Virus record (IMG/VR): IMGVR_UViG_3300048918_000196 | Location: 1 to 34,496 of that record | Direction: 5' to 3' (one strand) | DNA from: a virus | DNA length: 34,496 nt | In this document: positions 12,833 to 18,594 of the stretch, one piece after another | Layout: the number at the start of each line of letters is the position of its first letter | Position numbering within the stretch: the first letter of the stretch is position 1 | Program-made: the position numbers and the translations under genes | The notes under the pieces: model-generated | What the model saw: the letters and a program-made list of their open reading frames with translations, nothing else | Database searches by the model: none | Told to the model about the DNA's origin: nothing

Positions 12833-13462
12833 ATGAAAAGTCTGGCAATGGCAGGGCTGGCTGTATGCTTCGTTTCCGGATGCGCGACAACCACCGACTA
12901 CACCCCACCAGGCCGCGTGGCCGTGACCAATTCCATCAAGGTGGAGAGGCCGTTCGATGCTGTTTGGGACCAGATGGTCAAGGAGCTGAGTGGAGATTTT
13001 TTCGTGATAAATAACATCGACAAAAACTCACGAATTATCAACATATCCTTTTCGAGTAATCACCCCTCTGACTACGTGGATTGCGGGCGTACTGCACACG
13101 AATCTAATAGCCTTTTTAACGGTGGCATTACTCAATACAACACCGCAGATTCAGCCACGGTTCGCGCAAATGACGCGATTGGCCGTAGCTACACCTTCAA
13201 AAGGACAACTCGGCTTGAAGGACGGACCAACATCTACGTTGCTCCAGAAGGGGATGGGACAAGTGTAATCGTCAATACGAAGTATGTCCTGGGTATCAAT
13301 GGCGTCATGACCGCCTACGACGGAAGCCAAGTTGGTCAGAAGTCGAAGACTATCGACTTCTCTACGAAAACGCCGGCACTCCCTACAGACGGCGAAGCTG
13401 GCTGCGCCTCCAAAGGCGTGATTGAAGGAAAGATACTGTCTTTCGTAAGCCTGCAAAAATAA
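12833..13462 (+). CDS. Secreted lipoprotein, candidate lysogenic conversion factor
   Basis: A 209-residue protein with a short signal peptide (MKSLAMAGLAVCFVSGC) and lipobox VSGC, so Cys17 would be lipidated. Ala at +2 predicts the outer membrane. The mature part is soluble and beta-rich with Cys residues in YVDCGRTAHE and EAGCASKG. The ATG at 12833 has GGGAG about eight bases upstream. It lies between repressor and the rightward operon, where lambda has rexAB, and its base composition is more AT-rich than the surrounding genes. A role in superinfection exclusion or surface change is inferred from position only. Confidence 0.8.
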   Translation: MKSLAMAGLAVCFVSGCATTTDYTPPGRVAVTNSIKVERPFDAVWDQMVKELSGDFFVINNIDKNSRIINISFSSNHPSDYVDCGRTAHESNSLFNGGITQYNTADSATVRANDAIGRSYTFKRTTRLEGRTNIYVAPEGDGTSVIVNTKYVLGINGVMTAYDGSQVGQKSKTIDFSTKTPALPTDGEAGCASKGVIEGKILSFVSLQK

Positions 13463-13696
13463 TCCCCGCTCGTGGCGGGGATCGGAATCCGGAGGCATCC
13501 GGAACGCGGCCGGCGGGTCGCGAAAGGTGAAGCGTGCGAGCCCCGTCAGGATAGTCGGGGCAGACCACGCCGAGCCGGACCGCATGGAAGGCGTGATGCT
13601 ATCCATGCGGTTGCCAACGCTGTGACGACAGCACCGGCACGTGCCATGGAAGGGCACGTTAAACATACTACGGGCTAATCGCTCGTGCGCACGAGC
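13462..13696 (+). ncRNA. Chain of six hairpins, candidate structured RNA or leader
   Basis: Six perfect stems follow one another: 13462-13482 (8 bp, loop 5), 13540-13561 (6 bp), 13579-13611 (9 bp), 13619-13632 (5 bp, tetraloop GACG), 13639-13659 (7 bp) and 13681-13696 (GCTCGTGCGCACGAGC, a 16-bp palindrome). There is no T run after the first hairpin. No gene covers the interval, and it ends 17 bp before a small hydrophobic ORF. It may be an independent RNA or the 5' leader of that ORF. The strand is assumed from the neighbouring genes. Confidence 0.45.
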
Positions 13697-13713
13697 TTTC
13701 ACCGGGACCATCC

Positions 13714-13824
13714 ATGAAAGCGAATGCTACTGCAAGGCAGGTGGGCTGGCTTATTGCCGTGGCCAAGGTAATTGGAGCGATCACCCAATTACTGCGGACC
13801 CTCCACGACATAGGCAAGCTGTGA
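13714..13824 (+). CDS. Small amphipathic peptide, 36 aa
   Basis: The frame encodes 36 residues starting MKANATARQVGWLIAVAKVI and continuing GAITQLLRTLHDIGKL: one hydrophobic or amphipathic helix with basic ends. Size and pattern resemble type I toxins such as TisB or LdrD, though I cannot claim homology. A GGGA site precedes the ATG at a short distance. The upstream hairpin chain could control its translation. It may also be a small inner-membrane accessory protein. Confidence 0.4.
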   Translation: MKANATARQVGWLIAVAKVIGAITQLLRTLHDIGKL

Positions 13825-13832
13825 CCTGAGCT

Positions 13833-13860
13833 TGGCGGGTCGGTTCGCGCCGGCCCGCCA
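13833..13860 (+). other. Strong hairpin after the 36-aa ORF
   Basis: TGGCGGGTCGG (13833-13843) pairs with CCGGCCCGCCA (13850-13860) over 11 bp with one G-T pair and a TTCGCG loop. No T run follows directly. It may protect the 3' end of the message or be part of the structured RNA region. Confidence 0.5.
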
Positions 13861-13901
13861 CTGCTGACTCTACACCCTATCCCATCGGTTTACAACAGGG
13901 C

Positions 13902-13919
13902 GCCCTAAGCGGGCTTTTT
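13902..13919 (+). terminator. Rho-independent terminator
   Basis: GCCC (13902-13905), a 5-nt loop and GGGC (13911-13914) are followed by TTTTT (13915-13919). It faces plus-strand transcripts from the immunity region and lies just before the convergent gene at 13921. The stem is short, but GC-rich. Confidence 0.55.
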
Positions 13920-13920
13920 C

Positions 13921-14157
13921 TTAGTTCAGGCCACGGTAGCGGCCGACGACCTCGCGCGCTAGTGCGATCTGATGATGATCGATCTCGTCGTGCTTGCCGT
14001 CGACGCGGCCATTGCGCCAGCCATGCCAGAACGAACGACTACGATCACTCCCCGGCTCGGCGGCGCCTCCGAAACCAGCGCGGTAACCCGCCACCATCTC
14101 ATCCTCATCCAGTAGGTTCAACTCGTCTTTTGTGCGCACTGGCGCAAACTCACTCAT
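13921..14157 (-). CDS. Rmf/CrpP-like small protein, 78 aa
   Basis: The central part (EMVAGYRAGFGG, then SRSFWHGWRNGRVDG) resembles ribosome modulation factor, in which a GYxAGxxG motif and a WLGGWREA-like motif follow each other at similar distance. Rmf dimerises idle 70S ribosomes into 100S particles. Here an acidic N-terminus (KDELNLLDEDEM) precedes the match. It is the only minus-strand gene between the repressor and the rightward promoter. The similarity is by pattern only, so the functional call is weak. Confidence 0.55.
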   Translation of the reverse strand: MSEFAPVRTKDELNLLDEDEMVAGYRAGFGGAAEPGSDRSRSFWHGWRNGRVDGKHDEIDHHQIALAREVVGRYRGLN

Positions 14158-14324
14158 CGCATCCTCCGCTAACGCCCTGACGCCGGGCCGGCGCGCCCGA
14201 GGTGTTCGGGTAGCTGCATCTTAATGCAACAGGGCGACTACCACCCTCCATACTGCGCACAACGCGGCTTTTTTACGTCCGTTGCATTCCACTCAAAATT
14301 TTATCTAAACTGTTTATATTTCGC

Positions 14325-14353
14325 TTGACGTTGAGTTTAGCGTGCACTAAACT
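14325..14353 (+). promoter_or_regulatory. Rightward early promoter (PL-like) with operator O3
   Basis: TTGACG (14325-14330) and TAAACT (14348-14353) are 17 bp apart, and the first gene of the long plus-strand operon starts at 14396. The operator GTTTAGCGTGCACTAAAC (14335-14352) lies in the spacer and over the -10, so repressor would shut off this operon too. It is 2.8 kb from the other two operators. Confidence 0.7.
14335..14352. promoter_or_regulatory. Operator O3
   Basis: GTTTAG-N6-CTAAAC with perfect half sites, identical in architecture to O1 at 11467-11484. A further half site CTAAAC lies at 14305-14310. Confidence 0.7.
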
Positions 14354-14395
14354 GGGTTCACTGATTCAGCACTTGCAACCAACCGGGAGCCAGCC

Positions 14396-14560
14396 ATGAA
14401 ATACGCACACATCTTCATCATGCCGGGCAAGAAGGCCCGCCTGGTCATCACCAACACGCCGGCGCTGTGCGAAGGCGTGGTTTCGGACAAGGTCTACGAC
14501 AGCAAGGCCGATGCGAAGCAGGCTGCGAAAGCGGCCGGCGCCAAGGCCTGGAACTTCTAA
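14396..14560 (+). CDS. Small basic phage protein, 54 aa
   Basis: First gene of the rightward operon. It begins MKYAHIFIMPGKKARLVITN and ends with a Lys/Ala-rich tail (SKADAKQAAKAAGAKAWNF). GGGAG lies eight bases before the ATG. By position it could correspond to the antiterminator or an early host-takeover protein, but no motif supports this. The leader (GAGCCAGCCATGA) is repeated in front of the next gene. Confidence 0.6.
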   Translation: MKYAHIFIMPGKKARLVITNTPALCEGVVSDKVYDSKADAKQAAKAAGAKAWNF

Positions 14561-14576
14561 CCCACTGGAGCCAGCC

Positions 14577-14768
14577 ATGACCACCTCGATGAAGATGATC
14601 AAAGTGCAGTACCACTTCGGCCGCGCAATGGCACGCCCGGCTGTTCCGCTGATGCGCGCAACCGGCTTCCGCTTCTCGAAGGCCTGGCGCGGTAACCCGA
14701 TCATCAACCACGTGGAAGCGAACCTGATGGCTGATGGTTTCGACGTCCCGGCGATCAAGTTCAACTAA
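14577..14768 (+). CDS. Small basic phage protein, 63 aa
   Basis: The product starts MTTSMKMIKVQYHFGRAMAR and contains FRFSKAWRGNP; it is basic in the first two thirds. The ATG has the same GGAGCCAGCC leader as the preceding gene, 16 bp after its stop. Function unknown; an Arg-rich small early protein in this position could be an RNA-binding antiterminator, which is only a suggestion. Confidence 0.6.
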   Translation: MTTSMKMIKVQYHFGRAMARPAVPLMRATGFRFSKAWRGNPIINHVEANLMADGFDVPAIKFN

Positions 14769-14771
14769 GCC

Positions 14772-14900
14772 ATGAAGACGCTCGCTTACGCCATGTTGTT
14801 TGTCCTGACCCTGGTCGGCGCAACGGTCCTTGGCCGGTTTCTTTTCGATGCGCTCGATCACGCTGTACATGCAGTTTCTTTGGTCCTGAACGTCAACTAA
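14772..14900 (+). CDS. Small membrane protein, 42 aa
   Basis: Forty-two residues with one transmembrane helix (LAYAMLFVLTLVGATVLGRF) near the N-terminus and a short tail ending LDHAVHAVSLVLNVN. It starts three bases after the previous stop, without a clear ribosome-binding site of its own. Tiny single-span proteins are common in early phage operons and often target host membrane functions; nothing specific can be said. Confidence 0.5.
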   Translation: MKTLAYAMLFVLTLVGATVLGRFLFDALDHAVHAVSLVLNVN

Positions 14901-14911
14901 GGGAGTCGATC

Positions 14912-15055
14912 ATGAAGCCGAGCAAAGAGGAAGTCCGGGTCTGGATGCAGCAACGCCAAGCGGCTCAAACTCCGCCGCAAACGCCGGCGGAAGTGCGCAG
15001 GGCATTGGGTTGGCACCTGACCGTCCCGGCCAAGAACACCAACTGTGATCGCTGA
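14912..15055 (+). CDS. Small phage protein, 47 aa
   Basis: Starts MKPSKEEVRVWMQQRQAAQT, then PPQTPAEVRRALGW. GGGAG precedes the ATG. The first half looks helical and charged and recalls short phage proteins beginning with a KPTxEEVRxWLxxR-type motif. Function unknown. Confidence 0.55.
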   Translation: MKPSKEEVRVWMQQRQAAQTPPQTPAEVRRALGWHLTVPAKNTNCDR

Positions 15056-15063
15056 GGTTCGTC

Positions 15064-15303
15064 ATGAACGCTACACGCCCCGGCGACATCGCGCTGCGCA
15101 TCTTGATCGACAACCTGCGCATTGCCAGACATCCGGCCAGTGAATACGACCGAATTTATAACCGCGGCTACGTGGATGCAATCGCACTCTGTCTGCGTCC
15201 CGACCCTGCCCTGCTGGAGGAAGCGCGCGCTGAAGTCGACGCGCTCCGATTGGACAAGCCGCTCAAGCCGTACCAGCACAGGGGCATTGAGCAGTCGCAC
15301 TGA
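15064..15303 (+). CDS. Hypothetical phage protein, 79 aa
   Basis: A helical protein with DIALRILIDNLRIARHPA near the start and a YVDAIALCLRPD segment in the middle. GAGG lies a few bases before the ATG. A 147-bp gap without a gene follows before the HNH endonuclease. No family recognised. Confidence 0.6.
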   Translation: MNATRPGDIALRILIDNLRIARHPASEYDRIYNRGYVDAIALCLRPDPALLEEARAEVDALRLDKPLKPYQHRGIEQSH

Positions 15304-15450
15304 TTTCACGGCATACCGCAGCTGGTCGTCGGTAACGCCAGCAGCCATGTGCGTATGGGAAGTCCCGGTTCCCCTCGATCTCCACGAGGTTTTTGGGACG
15401 CGCGGCATGGATGGCGGATCGGAAAGACGATCATTTTTCTTGGGGTGGCA

Positions 15451-15927
15451 ATGGAAGAATTTTTCAAGCACGTTGCATTTAGGGATTCTGGCTGCTGGGA
15501 GTGGACTGCCGGTACGTGTGCGAACGGACGATATGGATACGTAACCGGAAAGCCAGGGTTTCGAGGTTTCATAGCCGCGCACCGCATGGCCTATCAGATG
15601 TTCAACGGCGTACTTAATGCTGGCGAAGTGGTCTGCCATCGGTGCGACAACGGAATTTGTGTGAATCCTGCTCATCTATTTGCTGGGACGCTGAAGGATA
15701 ACTTCGACGACATGGTAGCGAAGGGGAGAAGCGGCAGCGTGTTTCAAAAAGGGATTAGCCAGGCCGGCGAGAACAATGCACATGCAAAGCTCACAAGGCA
15801 GAAGGTATTGGAGATTAGGTCGTACCACGCGAAGCAGAAGTGCACGTACAGAGAACTAGCCAAGATATTTGGGTTGTGCAGCAAGTCGTACGCATGGGCC
15901 ATCGTTGTTGGGCACGTCTGGAAGTAG
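15451..15927 (+). CDS. HNH homing-type endonuclease, 158 aa
   Basis: Contains the HNH core of phage free-standing endonucleases: CWEWTAG near the start, FIAAHRMAYQMFNG, VCHRCDNGICVNPAHLFAG and KDNFDDMVAKGR. The C-terminal part (KLTRQKVLEIRSYHAKQK, then YRELAKIFGL) is an HTH that would recognise DNA. The ATG at 15451 has GGGGTGG close upstream. Codon use is more AT-rich than in the neighbours, which suggests recent insertion between small operon genes. Confidence 0.88.
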   Translation: MEEFFKHVAFRDSGCWEWTAGTCANGRYGYVTGKPGFRGFIAAHRMAYQMFNGVLNAGEVVCHRCDNGICVNPAHLFAGTLKDNFDDMVAKGRSGSVFQKGISQAGENNAHAKLTRQKVLEIRSYHAKQKCTYRELAKIFGLCSKSYAWAIVVGHVWK

Positions 15928-16055
15928 ATCAAGTGCAGTCCTTCGATATGGATAGGAGCGCAGAAATGTGACAGCCAAACGCACGCCAGCACTTTCGAAC
16001 ACCCCGCGCCCGCTACTGCGGGCAGTTACCGCCCGGAAGGGCATGGAGATACCAG

Positions 16056-16529
16056 ATGAGCAACATGAATCGCACGCCGATGCCACTTGGAGGTGATAAG
16101 CCCTTCGAGCGTGCAGATAGCACCGTCTACCAGCTGATGCACCACGGCTGGATCAAAGGCGTCGAGCAGTTCCGCAATCGGATCTGGTTCAACGTCAATG
16201 TGGACCGTGAAAGCGGAATCAGCCGCGAGGAAGCCGCCGCCTTCATCGCCATCGCCTGCAACGCCTATAACGGCTTGATTGCCGGGAATGCCCAGCTGCG
16301 CGAAGACCTGTCCGACGCCCGCACCGGCTGGGAGCAGGCTACCGAGGCTGTGCGCGAGGCGGAAGCGGTGCGTGAGCAGCTGGTGGCGGCGCTGCGTAAA
16401 GCTCTCCAACTCACGGATATCGCATCCGATTGGGACCTCGACGAGGTTGAGATCGACGGTGAGATGGTCGAAACGAGCGATCTCCGCAAACAGTTCCGTG
16501 CCGCCCTTGCCGCAGCGGAGGCCGCATGA
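16056..16529 (+). CDS. Hypothetical phage protein with coiled coil, 157 aa
   Basis: The first half contains LMHHGWIKGVEQFRNRIWFN and REEAAAFIAIACNAYNGL. Residues 75-120 form a likely coiled coil (EQATEAVREAEAVREQLVAA), and the end is acidic then Ala-rich. The stop overlaps the next start (ATGA). Function unknown; similar coiled-coil accessory proteins are frequent beside recombination genes. Confidence 0.65.
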   Translation: MSNMNRTPMPLGGDKPFERADSTVYQLMHHGWIKGVEQFRNRIWFNVNVDRESGISREEAAAFIAIACNAYNGLIAGNAQLREDLSDARTGWEQATEAVREAEAVREQLVAALRKALQLTDIASDWDLDEVEIDGEMVETSDLRKQFRAALAAAEAA

Positions 16530-16771
16530 ACGCCATGAAGCAGACAGGCGGCGCCGCCTTCCCTGAATTGAAGGCGCTGTACAAGGAATCGATGTCAAGG
16601 TATTCGGCTGTTAGCGAGGGTGGGCTCACTGTACGTGACTACTTCGCGGCGAAGGTGCTGCAGGGCATTTGCGCCCATCCCGATACCTGGGGGATCGGCA
16701 CGAACGCCAAGATCGCCAGCGCGGCTTACGAGATCGCCGACGCAATGCTCGCTGTACGAGGTGCTGCATGA
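16526..16771 (+). CDS. Conserved small phage protein, 81 aa
   Basis: The protein has a GLTVRDYFAAKVLQG motif followed by AYEIADAMLAVR, a pattern shared by many small phage proteins of unknown role. It overlaps both neighbours by 4 bp, so it is translated as part of a coupled trio. Confidence 0.7.
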   Translation: MNAMKQTGGAAFPELKALYKESMSRYSAVSEGGLTVRDYFAAKVLQGICAHPDTWGIGTNAKIASAAYEIADAMLAVRGAA

Positions 16772-17115
16772 ACGCCCGCATGTCCGAAGAGGAATGGCGC
16801 GAAGCAAAGATCGGCGAGTTGAAGGAAAAGAACGCCGCCTACACGAAAGCGCTGATCGCGAAAGGCGACCCGAAGACGATCCACGACGTCGGCAATGACG
16901 TCGGCGACTACCTCGCGTTTGCTCAAGACGATCTGAACAAGCTTGTGACCGGCGCACTGACTTTCGAGCAGGTACGCGACAAGGTGATCGAAGCCGATGC
17001 TGAAGTTGCCGCGATCGAGCAGGTCGAGAAGATCGAAAAGGACCGCGAAGAACAGGCGCAGTGGGCACGTATCGAGCGCATGGCTTGGAATCGTGAGATT
17101 GGGTATCTGATCTAG
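16768..17115 (+). CDS. Hypothetical phage protein, 115 aa
   Basis: Starts MNARMSEEEWREAKIGELKE; mostly helical and acidic, with two likely coiled-coil stretches (IEQVEKIEKDREEQ). The ATG overlaps the previous stop. It is the last gene before the 516-bp hairpin-rich interval. No domain recognised. Confidence 0.6.
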   Translation: MNARMSEEEWREAKIGELKEKNAAYTKALIAKGDPKTIHDVGNDVGDYLAFAQDDLNKLVTGALTFEQVRDKVIEADAEVAAIEQVEKIEKDREEQAQWARIERMAWNREIGYLI

Positions 17116-17240
17116 CTGGACGGATCGCCGCGCACCGTATAACGCGCGGCTTGCCAAGCCCAGGTCAGAAACCGGGCGCCTACTCCGGGCACAGGAGCGC
17201 TCGAACTGCGTCAGGTTCCGCATGGCTCTCGTAAGGAGCC

Positions 17241-17338
17241 GCCACACGAAAGGCGTTGGACTAGCGGTCTAGGTCACGTATTCCCGGCGCCGGGTGACGC
17301 GAAACACAGGTTCGAATCCTGTACGCCTTTCGTGTGGC
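17241..17338 (+). ncRNA. tRNA-like element inside a 16-bp stem
   Basis: The acceptor stem AAGGCGT/ACGCCTT (17250-17256 with 17323-17329) is extended outward by nine more pairs (17241-17249 with 17330-17338), giving 16 perfect pairs. T8 and a D-arm follow (GACT/GGTC at 17259-17262 and 17272-17275, loop AGCGGTCTA with the conserved GG). The T-arm is canonical: ACAGG, loop TTCGAAT, CCTGT (17306-17322). The middle 30 nt (17276-17305) do not fold into a 5+7+5 anticodon arm but contain CCCG-GCGC-CGGG. No CCA end is encoded. It is therefore a tRNA mimic or decayed tRNA, not a normal decoding tRNA. Confidence 0.6.
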
Positions 17339-17499
17339 AGTCGCATGACCGTAGCCGCATGGCTAGTACCCATGCCCCGATATGCCCGGCACGAGTGTGC
17401 CAAGGATCGGGAGCCGCGAAAGTAGCCCGGCTTGCCACAGCCGAACCCACGCGCTGCGCGTGCTGCACCCACGACAGAAGTTCGGGGATGCGCGCAGCG

Positions 17500-17541
17500 G
17501 ACCCAGCCGGACGCCTGCTTAGGCTGGGTCGATTAGCAGGC
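17500..17541 (+). promoter_or_regulatory. Two mutually exclusive hairpins before the 126-aa gene
   Basis: GACCCAGCC (17500-17508) pairs with GGCTGGGTC (17522-17530). GCCTGCT (17513-17519) pairs with AGCAGGC (17535-17541). The second stem uses the loop of the first, so only one can form. Such switches occur in attenuators and riboswitch platforms. The start codon of the next gene is about 90 nt downstream. Confidence 0.45.
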
Positions 17542-17631
17542 CACCTGCCGCCCCGAGGGCGCGGCGCCGGACGAGAGTAACCGGCACCCTAACAACAACC
17601 GCCGGCGGCGCCGGCCAGAACGAGGAGCAGC

Positions 17632-18012
17632 ATGGACGTCACCTACATCGAGTTCCTGTACCCGGGAACCTTCTTCGCCGAGAGCGGTAGTCGGCGCGTG
17701 GAGCGACGCGAGTTGCCCGAGGCGATCCCCGGCCAGGCCACTGGCTACCGCTTCTTCACGCGCACCGAGGTCGACGTCGACGGCGAGAAGCTGGTCGGCC
17801 GGCCCAAGGATTACAGCGGCTGGACCTACTTCGGCAAGGAATACAGCGCCGAACAGGTGCAGGCCATGGCAGGGGAGCACGTCCGAATCCTCCGCGACAA
17901 CATGCGCATCAACGGTTGGACGCGCGTTGTCCAGACGGCGTACGGCCAGTGGTATCCGCTGACCGACGGTGACGTCGTGGTTCCGGATGCCGACATGGAG
18001 CGTGCGCAATGA
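17632..18012 (+). CDS. Hypothetical phage protein, 126 aa
   Basis: A mixed alpha/beta protein starting MDVTYIEFLYPGTFFAESGS with GWTYFGKEYSAEQV and QTAYGQWYPLTDGDVV later. GAGGAG lies five bases upstream of the ATG. It follows the structured interval and would be controlled by it if the competing hairpins are real. Family not recognised, though the SGRVxxRE-type opening is common in phage accessory proteins. Confidence 0.65.
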   Translation: MDVTYIEFLYPGTFFAESGSRRVERRELPEAIPGQATGYRFFTRTEVDVDGEKLVGRPKDYSGWTYFGKEYSAEQVQAMAGEHVRILRDNMRINGWTRVVQTAYGQWYPLTDGDVVVPDADMERAQ

Positions 18013-18185
18013 CCGCCTCCCGCATCGCTCGCCGCCAGGAGCAGGCCGAGCCAGCAACGCGCCGCGACGTCATCGGATCGCTGCTGTTCTGGAAGCTGGA
18101 CTTTTTTGAGGCTAACCCGCTGATCTGCTTTGCGGGCTTGGTGATGACGATTGTGCTGTCGTCGGTTCTCGAAAGGTTGCCATGA
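18009..18185 (+). CDS. Small membrane protein, 58 aa
   Basis: The start overlaps the previous stop (ATGA) and the stop overlaps the next start. The N-terminal 22 residues are charged and probably cytoplasmic; residues 36-55 (NPLICFAGLVMTIVLSSVL) form one transmembrane helix. Function unknown. Confidence 0.55.
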   Translation: MTASRIARRQEQAEPATRRDVIGSLLFWKLDFFEANPLICFAGLVMTIVLSSVLERLP

Positions 18186-18484
18186 GCATTACTAAATACA
18201 AGACGAAGTGGAGTAAGAACAGCATCGAGCGCGTGGAAGTGCTGCGCGAAACTGAGGCTTTTGTCTACGTTTCAACGGATGGTTGGACGAAGTCCGGAAA
18301 GGGTGAGCGACGCGAGGCGAAGCTCGGTGAGTTTGCCCAGTACCACAACACATGGGCTGACGCGCACGCATATTTGATGGCTGATGCTGAAAATTCAGTA
18401 ACCCATGCGCGCAATAGGCTTGAACAAGCCAAAGGACACCTAGGAAACATCAAGGGCATGAAGCCGCCAAAGGAAGCGCCGTGA
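18182..18484 (+). CDS. Hypothetical phage protein, 100 aa
   Basis: Begins MSITKYKTKWSKNSIERVEV with a beta-like half (FVYVSTDGWTKSG) and a helical second half (NTWADAHAYLMADAENSVTH). This resembles small phage proteins in which a KI..VEVxRET.. strand region precedes a W..A..YL helix. It overlaps both neighbours. No function can be given. Confidence 0.65.
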   Translation: MSITKYKTKWSKNSIERVEVLRETEAFVYVSTDGWTKSGKGERREAKLGEFAQYHNTWADAHAYLMADAENSVTHARNRLEQAKGHLGNIKGMKPPKEAP

Positions 18485-18594
18485 TCCGCCATACCGCCGC
18501 AGCCCTCGTGTTCCTGCTGGCCTTCCTGTTCATCGTGGCGGAAGTGCAGCAGTTGGATGAGATGAACGAAGTTCTTATTTGGAGCCCACAATAA
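18481..18594 (+). CDS. Small membrane protein with GTG start, 37 aa
   Basis: A GTG at 18481 overlaps the previous stop (GTGA), and the TAA shares a base with the next ATG (TAATG). The peptide has one transmembrane helix (AAALVFLLAFLFIVAEV) and a short acidic tail ending IWSPQ. The tight overlaps on both sides support a real gene. Confidence 0.5.
   Translation: MIRHTAAALVFLLAFLFIVAEVQQLDEMNEVLIWSPQ

Larger units (their letters stand above)
17116..17631 (+). ncRNA. Hairpin-rich gene-free interval, candidate large structured RNA
   Basis: This 516-bp interval breaks an operon where genes otherwise overlap. I see no gene, but a chain of perfect stems: 17127-17150 (7 bp), 17224-17240 (5 bp), the tRNA-like element 17241-17338, 17357-17375 (6 bp), 17376-17411 (two stacked stems of 6 and 5 bp), 17428-17443 (5 bp), 17448-17462 (5 bp) and two competing stems at 17500-17530 and 17513-17541. 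Two of them abut exactly at 17375/17376. The density suggests a folded RNA of about 430 nt. The strand is assumed from the operon. Confidence 0.5.

Noticed and set aside
13462-13482. Rho-independent terminator after the lipoprotein gene
   Set aside because: The 8-bp stem is perfect, but no T run follows; it is better seen as the first of several hairpins.
15304-15450. Group I intron or broken gene around the first HNH gene
   Set aside because: The preceding gene ends with its own stop and I found no continuation of it after the HNH gene; no intron core could be recognised.
17241-17338. Ordinary decoding tRNA gene
   Set aside because: Acceptor, D and T arms fit, but no 5+7+5 anticodon arm with T at position 33 can be placed and no CCA is encoded, so I list it only as tRNA-like.
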